A DNA stretch of 34,361 bases. Source: Phellopilus nigrolimitatus (lineage: Eukaryota; Basidiomycota; Agaricomycetes; Hymenochaetales; Hymenochaetaceae). The first letter of the stretch is position 1; the number at the start of each line of letters is the position of its first letter. Positions 1-10,742 of this stretch are shown here, in pieces. The notes beneath the pieces were generated by a model. That model saw only the letters and a list, made by a program, of their open reading frames with translations, did not search any database and had not been told where the DNA came from. Location of the stretch: positions 1-34,361 of the forward strand of contig JAJOHG010000276.1 of assembly GCA_021029095.1 (NCBI GenBank), read 5' to 3'. The translations under genes and the position numbers were made by a program.

Positions 1-965
1 TCGGAAGCAAGTAAACTGAGTCTGTATGTACCTTACATTTGAATTCTTACAAGAATTGCTCGCTCTCGTCATTTTGCGCACGCGGCAATCACGGCATCTC
101 GGCCCGCTTCGATTTATACTCTCTCCTACTTTAGCGACGCCACCATCCCGCCGGTACGCCGCTCGTATTTACGCCGCTTTTGCGCCTCTGGTCTTGCACT
201 ATATGCTTGAGCTGGAGCTGGACATGTAGGAAACCGGAATCATAGATAAGGGCTGAACGAAGGAGTACAGTTCCTTGACGGCAGAATTTGCTGTACATAC
301 TTACCAAACTTTATTTTATATTCCGTTCGTCACTAGACCGTTTACTTACTAGTAAACGGCGTTCTTGCTATCGCAATAATTCAAACAAAAATTATCCACA
401 GAATAGGCTCAAAAGTGTGCCAGAACGTTCATCTTCTCCAACAGATCCAACTTCCTCGGTGCGTATAAGCCTCGAAGAAAAATGAATTGCACTTTGGAAG
501 AAACTATGTAGCTTGTAAACTACTTCCTCGCCCATTGCGAGTACGTGACCGCGGGCAACATAAATCCTCGTTTTCGGATCTGAAAAGCATTTCAATGCCC
601 GCTGTCTTCGGTGGTGTATGTACATGCATAGAGGTACAAACCGGCTAGCTTCAGTTGGCTCCTGTCTTTACGAATTCGAATTCGAGATCGCTTCAGCGTA
701 TTGAACAACCGTCGCGAGCCCCGCCTGTCAGTTCGCAAGGCAGCTGATGGAATGTTTCATCTCTCTTTGAAGCTTTCACCATCTAGATATCCGCATCTCC
801 TTTATGATTTTTCCCCCTTACTCTGGCAATCAGAATGTGTACTCCAGTTCCTATTTAGCATAACCCGTACTTTTGGTCTGTCAGCTGATTCTCACATCAT
901 CGTCATGCGAGATCGTGCGCGAGTGATGTACTGATAAAAATAAATGTCGGCGAGAACAGATCTAG

Positions 966-1005
966 GGTCCGATAGTCCGCGTAAAGGTCCGATAGTCCGC
1001 GTAAA
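966..1005. repeat. Perfect 20-bp tandem duplication (two copies)
   Basis: The 20-mer GGTCCGATAGTCCGCGTAAA occurs at 966-985 and again, identical, at 986-1005. No third copy is visible. It lies in non-coding sequence. Identity between the copies suggests a recent local duplication. Confidence 0.95.
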
Positions 1006-1798
1006 AGCATGCAAGGTAGCCAGCAATATAATCGGGAAGTTCATGGCGTCGGGTAGCAGACGAATGGAGAGCAAGCGGAAACGCGGACCATGCCGGGCGC
1101 GTCTTGACAACGACGAAGCTCTATCGTAGTCAGACTGATTTTACCGGGTCATTTCGCAAAATCTATATAATATGCTTGGGGTCGCTATTCTGATCTGATT
1201 ATCTTTTTTCCGCGAATAAATAACGGGCATGTCGAGCGCGCCGCTTACCGAGCCACCGTGGTGCCGGCGAATAGCGGATTTCAAAGCTCTCTGTTGGATG
1301 TTCATTAACAATCATGTACCTTACAGATGAGACTGCTTGTAAATAAGTCTTGAAGATTAGCAACCTCAGCTCCACGTTCTCCCGCAATGGCTTCCGACCT
1401 GCAGGGAAACACGGGTCCGGGGCTGATTGGCTCGGATGAGTGTAATGAAGGTTCATGAAGGTTGCCGTCGGTAGCCAAATTCCAAGATACATCTAGCAAT
1501 TGTAGGCGTTTGTTCGCTTTTCGCGCGCTCCGCGGCACGAGGACTGTGTGTGATTCAGGAATACAATCGCCTGGTGGAACTCGCGTTACTCGGACCCTCA
1601 ACCAAATATTGACTCGGGTTATAAGCATCAGCCATGTGCCGAGTACATTTATTATGTAACCCGGCGACATTTTTGCTTGCTTCGAATTCTCAAGAGCAAT
1701 GATACTCGATACTCGAAATCTTGCGAGATCTTGAGCCTAATTCTCAAAACGATAAGGCTCTCAATCTCCTTTACAAAGAAAATGTGTTGGGCGTAATA

Positions 1799-1820
1799 CG
1801 GGCCGTATGCGGGCCGTATA
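1799..1820. repeat. 11-bp near-perfect tandem repeat
   Basis: CGGGCCGTATG at 1799-1809 is followed directly by CGGGCCGTATA at 1810-1820. The repeat is GC-rich and non-coding, and lies about 100 bp beyond the stop codon of the ribosomal P2 gene. No function is evident. Confidence 0.8.
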
Positions 1821-1919
1821 CGGAATACAGAGTCATGACATGCTACCATGCGGATACAACTGGATAACAATAAGAAACGGTCATCACGCTGCGCATACGG
1901 CGGTAAGAGTGGAGTACGT

Positions 1920-2386
1920 TTAGTCGAAGAGACCGAAGCCCATGTCGTCGTCAGACTCCTGTTAAAATAAGATTGATCAGTTAGAAGAACAATGTAAAGT
2001 CGCAAATAGTCAATATTCAAAACGTACCGCCTCCTCCTCCTTCTTCTCCTCTTCCTTAGGTGCCTCGGCAGCGGCACCACCACCCGCACCCGCACCGCTG
2101 ACAGGGGCAGCAGCAGCCCCACCGCCGGAGGGGACCTATCCGTACATCGTCAGCTATTCCAGCTTAATCCGCGATGAGAGAAGTGAAGACGTACGGAGGC
2201 GAACTTAGCAGAGCCTTCAGCAACGAGTTCGGAAACGTCCTTGCCCTCGAGCTCAGAGAGAAGCTTAGAGAGACGTTCCTCGTCTGCATCAATGCCGACG
2301 GCGCCGAGTACGCTTTTGATATCGTCTGCAGTCGGAGCAGCCTTGCCACCGATTTGCAGGAGGAGGTACGCAGCGAGGTAACGCAT
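1920..2386 (-). CDS. RPP2: 60S acidic ribosomal stalk protein P2
   Basis: Cytosolic P2 protein of the large-subunit lateral stalk, which pairs with P1 on P0 and recruits translation GTPases. Coding exons on the minus strand are 2386-2195, 2135-2028 and 1958-1920, giving 112 aa, normal for the family. The N-terminus starts [15 protein letters not shown], residues 1-64 form the helical dimerisation domain, a Gly/Ala-rich hinge follows at about 67-90, and an acidic Lys/Glu tract leads to the invariant [12 protein letters not shown] tail that contacts elongation factors and is the usual P-protein phosphorylation site. Introns are 2136-2194 and 1959-2027, both GT..AG. The start is the ATG that gives the canonical MRYLAAY N-terminus; reading further upstream only crosses what looks like a 5'UTR intron. 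Divergent to RPS15. Confidence 0.96.
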
Positions 2387-2758
2387 TTCTAGGGTAGATA
2401 AGCAGCCGGTTAGCCTTGATTCCGTCAGTAGACATGGCACGCATACTTTTAGGTGTTAAGTGACCGTTAAGAGGATGGGCAGCCGCAAATCGCTATATTG
2501 CTGTCAGTTTCCTTTCCTCCAATCAACGGTGACGCTAAATACTCACTTTTAATCCCAATGGGAAGACTTGAGGATTCTGTCCGTGAGGATGTGTTACTTA
2601 GAGGATGAAACTCGTCGAGAAATTCAAAGTATCTATTTGTTACGTAAGGAGAAACTATACAGTACCAAGCAGTTACCGATTGGGAAATGATTGCTCGTCG
2701 TCCTCGCCGTCCTCGACACTCTTCATCCCCGCCTGCCCCTTACGAAAAACAGCGCAAC
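2387..2758. promoter_or_regulatory. Shared promoter region of RPP2 and RPS15
   Basis: The 372 bp between the start codons of two divergently transcribed ribosomal protein genes must hold both promoters and both 5'UTRs, including the likely RPP2 leader intron. The RPS15-proximal part carries a C/T-rich stretch (about 2694-2740), as often seen near fungal transcription starts. I cannot assign a specific factor site. Confidence 0.6.
2389..2446 (-). other. Probable 5'UTR intron of RPP2
   Basis: On the minus strand a GTATGC donor at 2446 and a CCCTAG acceptor ending at 2389 enclose 58 nt, the standard intron size in this window. CTGAC and CTAAC branch-like motifs lie inside. The acceptor is two bases upstream of the RPP2 ATG. 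An in-frame ATG inside this interval would add 18 residues not found on P2 proteins, which supports removal of the interval. Confidence 0.6.
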
Positions 2759-3584
2759 ATGGTCTGTCGAGCTGCATTGCCTCAGATATGCCTGACTCTG
2801 ACATTGCTGCCCCGTTGCGCTAGGCTGACGCTGACGTTACCGATCCGCAAGTCGCCGCCGAGCTCAAGAAGAGGAGGACCTTCCGCACATTCTCCTACCG
2901 CGGTGTTGAGCTCGAAAAGCTCCTGGACCTGAGCAATGAGGACGTGCGTATCGACTTGGTAGTTTATTTTGGTATTTTGAATGATTTTACTTATGTTTTT
3001 GGCAGTTCGTTGAGGTACGAGAGCTCTGGTATACTCATTCACATGGCTCTAAGTACCGATCTCTCTTAGCTCGTCCACGCCCGTGCTCGTCGCCGGTTCC
3101 AGCGGGGCCTGAAGAAGCGCCCAATGGGCCTCATCAAGAAGCTTCGTAAGGCCAAGAAGGCTGCACCGCCGAATGAAAAACCCGCCGTCGTGAAGACACA
3201 CCTCCGCGACATGATTGTCGTGCCTGAGATGATCGGCTCCGTCGTCGGTATTTACAACGGCAAGGTCTTTAACTCCGTCGAGATCAAGCCTGAGATGACC
3301 GGCCACTACCTCGGCGAGTTCTCCTGCTCGTACAAGCCCGTCAAGCACGGTCGTCCCGGTGTAAGTGATATTTATGTTGTTCTGGTATGAGCTTTTGTCT
3401 GACTTTTTGCAAATAGATCGGAGCTACCCACTGTAAGCTTGTATGTCAAAGCACTGATGTGTTCGTTACTGATGGACATCTCGCCGTCTGCCTTGCATTT
3501 AGCTTCTCGTTTGTCAGTCCCTTTCTTTCCTCCGTCATGTAGACATATACTCATCAGTCTCTTATCAGCATTCCCCTCAAGTAA
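2759..3584 (+). CDS. RPS15: 40S ribosomal protein S15 (uS19)
   Basis: Small-subunit head protein uS19. Seven exons: 2759-2761 (ATG alone), 2824-2943, 3006-3014 (9 nt), 3070-3360, 3417-3432 (16 nt), 3503-3512 (10 nt) and 3569-3584, giving 154 aa. Diagnostic segments are [72 protein letters not shown] and the C-terminal GATHSSRFIPLK. The 9-nt exon supplies Phe-Val-Glu, the expected residues between SNED and the HARARRRF block. The HSSRFIPLK tail is split over three tiny exons whose phases (1, then 2) close exactly. The first intron has a slightly unusual GTCTGT donor but a good CTGAC branch and TAG acceptor; the start-codon-only exon rests on the family N-terminus MADAD-type. All other donors fit GTRNGT closely. 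Confidence 0.95.
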
Positions 3585-4314
3585 ACCCCTTGCCGCCCGT
3601 GACTTTCCTTTCTATCTCATCTGCTATTCGTATGTCTTACATGTATGCCGTCCTGCCACGAAAAAATGACATGCATATGTGTATGGAAACTACTTATCGG
3701 CCAGACAAGAGGTTGTGCTTTTCCTTATTTTATTTAATCAGTAAGGAATCCATTGGATATGTCCATACCTGCAAATTCTGCGGTGTTTGAACAGTACACG
3801 AGCAGTATAGTTGATACAACTCTTGGAAGAGTGGTAGCGGTGGCGGTCAAACTGAAGAGGCGCCCTTCGACCCTGGCAAAAGAGACGTTGGGCGATATCC
3901 CGACAATGCTTGATTATTTTTACAACACCGGGCTATTACGTTGTGCAGTTATTGACTACTCTCGAACTAACGAGCGGAAGAGAGCCGACGCATATTGAAG
4001 AGACAGAATGAAGGTTCGAAGACGAATTGCTCTCGTATATACAACCAAAACGTGAATAACGCATGCCGGCGTGGGTATGAGTGGAAAGATAAAGAATGCG
4101 AAAAAGAGAAAAGGAAAAAGAAACAGACGGGAAAGGTCCGAATGATAGTCAGAAACGGTGAGATAAAGTCATTGATGCTCAAAAGTACAGATATGCAGAC
4201 AGCTTTGCAAAAGGAGAAGGAAGAGATGCATTGGATGGGAAATGCGATAACATGAGTGCAGTGAGAAACAAACCGAGCGGCGGACCAAATTCCGGAAGAA
4301 TCAACCCAAGGAAT
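3585..4314. other. Convergent intergenic region RPS15 / LRG1
   Basis: This 730-bp interval contains the 3' flanks of RPS15 (plus) and LRG1 (minus). The left part is T-rich with several ATG codons, as in fungal 3'UTRs. The part around 4080-4220 is purine-rich on the plus strand. Short open frames on both strands carry no recognisable domain. I see no gene or structured RNA here. Confidence 0.5.
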
Positions 4315-7300
4315 TCATGTCCGCTGGCGCACCTGCATCGGTGGTGCATGTCCATTCGGCGGCGTGAAATTACTGCGAGGCTGTTCTCCGCTACTACGTG
4401 GCGTAAACGATCGCGGGGATGTACTAGGGGCGAACGCGGGCCCCTGGCTCTGAGGTAACGACGGAGACTGTCCAGCAAGAGACATAGGCTGCATCCACTG
4501 CTGTTGTGCTTGCTGCCCCGCAAACTCATAGTCCTGACCTCCATATCCATGTGCGGCCGCTGGCCCTGGATGAGAGAACGGTTGGTGCGGCAGCCGCGGC
4601 TGAGGTTGTGGTGATTGCTGACGTGATGAGTATCCACTCCGCATCGGTGGTTGTTCAGATGGCGATGATCCCTGTCCCTGGATCCGCTCTGAAGTAAAGT
4701 ACCCATTCTTCGTTCCGGCTCCCGTGTTGTCGAACGGCTGCCGTCCACGCGCCATAGACGGATCAGACCTTTGACTAGCAAGCCGTGGGTCATTGGCGTC
4801 TCGACCCATAGTCCCGAAGGCTCCGCTCCCGCTTGGTGTCATGCCAAACGAGCCTGCATTACCCACGCCTTGTACCGGCGAAGATAGTCCCTGAGGAATT
4901 CTACCATTTGCGCGAACGCGATGGTATGCATCGCACCTCTTCATGAACTCCTTGCTCGGTAGTTCCATCGCACTTCCGAAGTAATCCTGGTCGCGCAGGA
5001 GTGGCAGGAAGTCCTCCGGCACAAAAAAGAACTCGTCTTGATGTTCGAGTAAGGAATTCATGACGCGAATACTTTCGAAGCTCTCGAGGCGCACGGTATC
5101 GGTGCCCTTCGATGGAGAACTACGGAAGATGTTCGGGCTGATCACAGTCGCAAGGTTGTGCAGGTCCATCTTGTTTCCCGTCTCCACATCGACGTGCGAG
5201 AACGATGCTACCCATTTAAGAAAAGTGAACAGTACCTCCACTGTGTCACGGTTGCCCTTTGGGAGCAGTAGCATCACAAGGTGCAGGCAGCGCTTGCGGT
5301 CAGTCTCATTTGTCAAGTCTATAGAAATGACGTGAGTATTAAAAAAAGAGTTGAAGCAATTTTACGAACTCTCGGCAGCCATGAATAACCGGTATAATTT
5401 GTAAGTCATGAGCGGTTCGGGTAACGACTTCAGGAACTTTTTCAACAACGCCGCGAGCTGCACTGGATTATCTTGGGTAAGATCAACAGATGAAGGATCC
5501 CGATCAATAGCATCGGTCAGCTCGTTCAATCTACGAATATTTCCATTCTTGCGGAAGATGCCTTCTACAGACATATCTGATGGACTAGCATTAGGTGATG
5601 CTGAAATGGTGCCTCAAGTGATACTTACCCATTTGACGCATGGCGGAAATAACATCGTCGATGAAGCTTGGGACTCTCAGAGTCGCACGAGAAGCCCCGA
5701 GGACTGAATCAGCTCCTTCTTTTTCAACGAGTATCTCTAATGGAACGCCGAAGATACCTGAGAGTATAAAGCAAATCAGCTTCTGTGCTGAAAAGAGAAC
5801 TTGATTTCTTACCCTTCTTCTGCTTGTTCGCCTTAAAAATTTTGTTCCAAAAGCCCCCTTTCTTCACTTCGATGAACTCCAGAAGATCATCCAGGTCATA
5901 CTCGTTCTTCAAAGGTGAACGGCTGAGTGCTAACAGAGCGGCATGTTTGACAATCATCAACTCCAACGGTGTCAATTCAGCGACCAAAGGAATATGACTC
6001 TGAGATGGTAGCGGACGGTGCTGCTTGCGAGCTTCCTCTGCTTCAATCAATTGCGGAATGTCAGCAAGGGTTATACCATCGTCAGGTCTAGATAATGACG
6101 GGTCTTCAATGCCACCAGAGGGCGAGTTTGGCGCAGAGTCGTCTACTATCATAACTCCCGTATTATTGCGAGCGAAGCCAGGACGCAGAACCTGACCCTT
6201 GTCGTCGAATAACCCCCCAGACAGCGTGCCTGGAGGGCTTAGTCGTGGTCGGACAGGCTGTGTCTGCTGGTGCTGAGGCGGCTGCGGCGACGTCAGCGGC
6301 GCTTGCAGTGGCGGGGCAGGTCTGGGTGACCGCACCGGGTTGGCCGAGGACATTGCGGATTGAGGCTGCGCTGAAGGGCCTGGTCCACGTTGCGTGACGT
6401 TAGCGACATTTGTAGGTTGCGCTGTTTTGCCAGACGGAGACTCCACTATGGTCGAGCGTTTGGGCAATCGCGCAGTCGCAGAGACCTTCCTATCAAGATG
6501 AACTGACTTCATGCGCATGATGTCACCGGAGTCGCGGTACGACTGCTGTTCGGGTCCATCTCGTACCTGAGGCATGCTAGCAGCGGAGGCTACAGGATAC
6601 GAATCCAGTTAGCGGAAGGCACTTATTGTACATAGTTCACGATATGTAACTCACGTTGTGGAGGGATAAGAACGCCTCGCCTCTTTAACAGATATGACAA
6701 CCGACGTAATGCTACGTTCAGCAGGAAAGCGTACTGCTCGAGCCTCGACACAGCCTGAAATCCCCCGACACACCCTGGATGCTGGTGGTCCAAGCAATAT
6801 GTCGCAGTGGGGACCGGACCGTACGGCGACTCCTGTGCAGTCTCTCGCTCGTACACAAAAAGATCGACGTTTGCTGGCGGTCGACGTACAGTGGAGACTT
6901 TAGGCGTGCCGCCTTCCTTGTCCTCTGCACTCAATTCTTTCGATGACGCAGTTTCCTTCGGCACAGGTGGCGCAGAAGGCTTCCCGCACGTTGAGCACTG
7001 AAGACACTGCGAATGCCAGCGTTGGTACGTCCCGAGACGCGCGCAATCTTCCTCCACAGTCGTCTCACATTTCACGCACAGATCGGATGGAGGTTTGATA
7101 GACAGACGCTCAGTCAGTGGAGCTATCCCTTCGGCAGGATCTCCAAACGGCGAGTCTCCTGCAAGTTCCGGAGCAAGACTCTTGAATCCATACGTTACGC
7201 CCTGCGTGCTAGGCGCGCCACCTTGGTCGCCGGAATGCTTCTCCCCGCCTCTGATGACTCGTCTTGCACTCGGATTCCCACCCTCGACAGCCAAGAGATG

Positions 7301-9117
7301 CAATTTGTCAAGGAAATTGGACATCGCCTCTCGCACTGAGTAGTCGCGTTCAAGCTTCAGGCTGCCAGTCAGTGCGATACGAATCAGGATCTTCAAGTAA
7401 TGCGCGAGACCGGTCACGAGGGCAAGGAGTTCCTGCGTCATGCCTGTCCTCTTTTGACTTTCTTGTGATCGCGATAGGAGTGTGAATAGATCGACTGTCT
7501 TCCTACACAGGAGACGTGCTTCGCGAACATGTGACATGCCTTCAGATAAATGTGTGAGCACCGCCTGAGCTATTACGGACTTCCGAAGTACCAACCTTTG
7601 AGGTTCAAGCGCGAAAAACAAATTTCAAGATCGTCGATAGTCGCAAAGAGGACCTCCACGTGTAAGATGAATTTCTCTGCCATACGAATAGCTTCCAGGT
7701 ACTGGCCGTTGCTGACTTGCCTTAGCATATCCGAGATGCATGCGGCACTTGACTCCTCAAACGCCGATAAGACACTACGGCCGACCATTGAATAGATGGA
7801 AACCAACGCGAGTAAATGGCACACTTACGTCCATATGCGGTAGACTTGTTGCTCCATCCGCACCTGTCTGCTCTTCAGAGATGGCGCTGACTCCTTCTCC
7901 TCTTCCTCCTTCCACACCGGTTCATTGACGTCAATAGTAGACGCAGAAGAACTAGTTGGCCTTCTTGAGCTAATTTTGACGTTCCAAAACTGTACTTGCG
8001 TATTAAAACGAGAATGAATACCTGCAGTGACAAGTTTGCTGACCTTATTGATCATATAACATTCTGGATGCCAACATTCGTCGCGATTGTTCCTGTTAAT
8101 TTCAACGAACTGCTTTAGGATTGCACTATTACACCCTGCACATTTGGTCGCGAAGCGCGTCGAGTAGTGGAAATGACAGTACACGTCATTCTCGTGCTCG
8201 TAGTAAGAGTCTTGAGGACCAAAAACAGTTGGACACACTGAACACGTAAAATGCTCGACGTGGTACTTTTTGTCTACAGATGATCATCCATCAAGAAGCG
8301 ATAAAGCAAACTTAAAAAAACAGACGCACTGCATGCCGTGATATAACTCCCTCTCAGCGCTTGCCCGCACTTGGCACAAATGAGGTTGAGTCGTCGGAAG
8401 TAGTCGCGTTCACATAGAGGCTGCTGCTTGCCGTCCGAACCCTCTATCGGGAAGAACTTCGATGCAACGACGGTATCACAGTCCTAGCGGGAGAGGGGTC
8501 AGGAATTGCGTGTGTTATCTATCAAATTGCCGTGCGCACACCTTGCACTTGAAACATGGCAAATGCCAAACATTGCCTAAAGCCCTCACAAATGCGCCCT
8601 CCAACGACAGCGAGCAGGATGCACACGTAGTCGATGCAGGAGGTTGCGCTCCTGAGACGCTGCTGGCGGCCTTTGAGCCAACTGCGGACGGCGCAGAGGA
8701 CAGCGATGTCATGCTAAGACGTTTAAGGGTGGAGTCGTCTGCCCAGCCTGTCCCATTCTCAGAGTGATTGGACGACGAGGCACCGCTGCGACTATCATTG
8801 GGGGTCAAGGGTCGACTGAGGGTCTGATAGGAAGGCATGGGGCTGCCGGACGGGCTCGCGCTCAGTGTCGAATTGTCTGAACGCGAATGATTCAAATCCT
8901 CGCTACGTGCATGAGGTTGGTTGTCATGGCTGGACTTGAGATGCTTCTTCTCGAGTTCCTTCGCCGTCCCTACCGTCGAGGACCGAGTAGGAGGATGTGG
9001 TCTGGGCTGAGAACGCCCCGACGAGTCTGGTGGGGACGATCGCGAAGCATCCAGCTGATGCCCATTCTGTTGCTGCTGATCCCTCCGCTGGCTCCCTCCA
9101 TAGTAGGCAGCGTCCAT
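4315..9117 (-). CDS. LRG1: LIM-domain Rho GTPase-activating protein, Lrg1 type
   Basis: Accelerates GTP hydrolysis on Rho-family GTPases; the yeast counterpart acts on Rho1 upstream of glucan synthase and the Pkc1-MAPK pathway. Ten exons (minus): 9117-8542, 8483-8330, 8273-8044, 7989-7829, 7774-7596, 7539-6655, 6589-5813, 5757-5629, 5576-5370, 5318-4315; 1433 aa. Residues 1-160 are Ser/Gln/Pro-rich. LIM1 starts at C165 (CASC), LIM2 at C228 (CAKC), a third zinc module at C288 (CAGC) and a fourth, with a long insert, at C588 (CVKC). The block ATIDDLE...GMSHVREARLL is Lrg1-like. RhoGAP spans about 988-1180, with the arginine finger in GIFRKNG (R1039), KFLKSLPEPLMTYKLY and NLATVISPNIF. The C-terminal 250 residues are Gln/Pro/Ser-rich. 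All introns are 51-65 nt GT..AG; the exon 5/6 acceptor is AAG, chosen because it closes the LKGMSHV block. The start is the first ATG of the frame. Confidence 0.93.
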
Positions 9118-9894
9118 CGGAAAGAGTGACGAAGAAAGACGAGAAAATACAAGTTTGTGGACAGTTCGAGGGCAAGAGAACAAATAAGTTATAGGTTGGC
9201 AGCCTTATTGGTGTGTCAATGCGTTGGTTGCCGTTGCTGTGTCGTCGCCAAGCTGTTGTACGTCAAAACTGAGGACGATGCACGAGATCAGAGCTGCGCC
9301 GTCAACGTCCGAGAGGATGAAAGACACAGTTGACCGCGATGAGCACGGTGACGACTGCAGCGGCTAGGAGAGCGGATGGACGACGAAGGTGTCTGGAGGC
9401 CCTTGGCAGAGGCGGGATCCAGAAGTCAGTCGCGTCACTGTCACACCCCGCTACATCACACCGTCGGCCAAGTCAGCCCGCCAGGTTCGCACCGCGCGCT
9501 CACACGTCGGCTTCATTATCAGCACCGTCATGTCTTTTTTTAGCTAAAGAATAAAGGCTCTGAAATCTATGTATAATGAATAAGACTTAATAGCTTCTTT
9601 GTGCTACGCAATATATTATATTACACTTTCTTGCTGAGCGAACTTGAACCCCCTGAACATAACTGAGAGGCAAATGCATTGTTGTCAAGATATACACAAA
9701 CTGATATGTTAGGGAAAGCTATACTATAGAGTCGAGCATAAAGCTCTCCTGCTACTTAGAAATGGCATGGAGAGTTTCTTTAAGAGGAAGAAGACTCTGA
9801 AGGCTATCGTTGAGATCTCATGGACAGGTTTTAGAAATAACACGGTCTCAAAGCCGGAGTACTGGGCGTTCGAGATTCAGATTGCTGGTGGTGG

Positions 9895-10114
9895 CAGCAT
9901 AAGCAAACCTATTTTCGGCTTAGCCGAATTGACAGGCATTAGGGCACTTACGTACCCTTATTCTAGTCTTACGGACCTGAAGTATGGGCGCTTAGCGGAG
10001 AATAAGCAATTGTAAAATCGACTCCTTGTTCGCTTACGCGGTTTAACCACCTCGCAGTGCCGTGTATGTACAAGTAAATAAGACATCTTAAGTAATTTTA
10101 CGTTTTGCTGATGA
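9895..10114 (+). repeat. Diverged dispersed repeat, copy A
   Basis: Aligns in the same orientation with 11681-11885. Shared blocks in order include GCAT-AGCAAA, CCGAATTGACA, CTTGAARTATGGGC (A copy CCTGAAGTATGGGC), TAGCGGAG, GCGGT-TAA-C-CC, CTTAAG and TTTGCTGATGA. Differences are mainly single substitutions and small indels, which suggests an old element or duplication. TAGCGGAG followed about 45 bp later by GGTTTAACCACC recalls A- and B-box spacing of RNA polymerase III promoters, so a tRNA-derived SINE is possible; that is inference only. Confidence 0.75.
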
Positions 10115-10609
10115 GAGTTTGATGGCACGCTGAATATGAATGACAGGCCGACTGAAGCCTTTTAGAAAAGCTTTGGAATGAACTCGGGTAATACTTACGC
10201 CCTCATTGAGAGAGAGATGTTGTTTGCTATTAGGTGCCTTCAGTCGCGAATAAACGTGTGGCAGTTACAACTTTCCACGACATTTACGTCGAAACCTATG
10301 TTAATTTGACTGTTCAAGCAGGCAACAGTCTCTTCATATTTGAAATTTCGGAGGAGTACATAGCCTATATGTATATTGTTACTCTTACATAAGTTATCTC
10401 GGTGTTCGCTCGAGACGATTAAAGTTGACAAGCAGAACGGTCGTACAGTACTTGCTGAATTCAGCAACAGCCACTTCTAAACCGCATATTGCCGGACGCT
10501 GGCGTCAGATCCCGAAGACGCCCGTGCCGACTCTGCCGATTGCAAACGCGTCCTCCATCCAAGCCCGACGATATTTGCGCAAGCCTTCGGCATCTCGCCG
10601 CTCTGCTGG

Positions 10610-10616
10610 TATAAAA
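10610..10616 (+). promoter_or_regulatory. TATA box candidate for the 10743 gene
   Basis: TATAAAA lies 127 bp upstream of the ATG at 10743 on the same strand, a reasonable distance for a TATA element plus a short leader. C/T-rich sequence follows (about 10650-10690). Confidence 0.5.
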
Positions 10617-10742
10617 TGACTGCAATGAACGCCCCAAGCTGGAAAAAATATTCCTTCAATCTCCTCCACTTCCGAGCTACAGCTGCTCAACCGACCATAT
10701 CTACACCTCTGCCGACTTATTAAATCTCATTCATCCGAGACG

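Larger units (their letters stand above)
1..1919. other. Intergenic stretch, no supportable gene
   Basis: Open frames here are short (at most about 121 codons), overlap on both strands, and show no recognisable domain or plausible splice chain to a neighbour. The interval holds a 20-bp tandem duplication (966-1005), an 11-bp near-tandem repeat (1799-1820) and a small inverted repeat (arms 338-345 and 352-359). The right end is the 3' flank of the ribosomal P2 gene. A gene lying mostly outside the window could contribute an untranslated end at the left edge; I see no sign of one. Confidence 0.5.
9118..10742. other. Long gene-poor region upstream of LRG1
   Basis: About 1.6 kb between the LRG1 start (minus) and the start of the small gene at 10743 (plus), so promoters for both should be here. 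9118-9540 is GC-richer and probably the LRG1 5' region; 9541-9760 is AT-rich. An 82-codon open frame at 9767-10015 begins MESFFKRKKTLK but is unrecognised and runs into repeat copy A. No protein-coding gene is supported. Confidence 0.5.

Noticed and set aside
338..359. Inverted repeat CCGTTTAC...GTAAACGG
   Set aside because: Eight-bp arms with a 6-nt spacer and no gene context; too short to assign as operator, terminator or element end.
1305..1670. 121-codon minus-strand frame in the left intergenic region
   Set aside because: No recognisable domain, overlaps frames on both strands, no plausible splice partner; length is possible by chance.
4179..4793. 204-codon minus-strand frame beside the LRG1 3' end
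   Set aside because: It is the shifted shadow of the Gln/Pro-rich LRG1 tail; composition (Arg/His/Ser-rich) is what a frame shift of such a tail gives.
9767..10015. 82-codon frame starting MESFFKRKKTLK
   Set aside because: Its 3' half lies in repeat copy A, and copy B does not keep the frame; no family resemblance.
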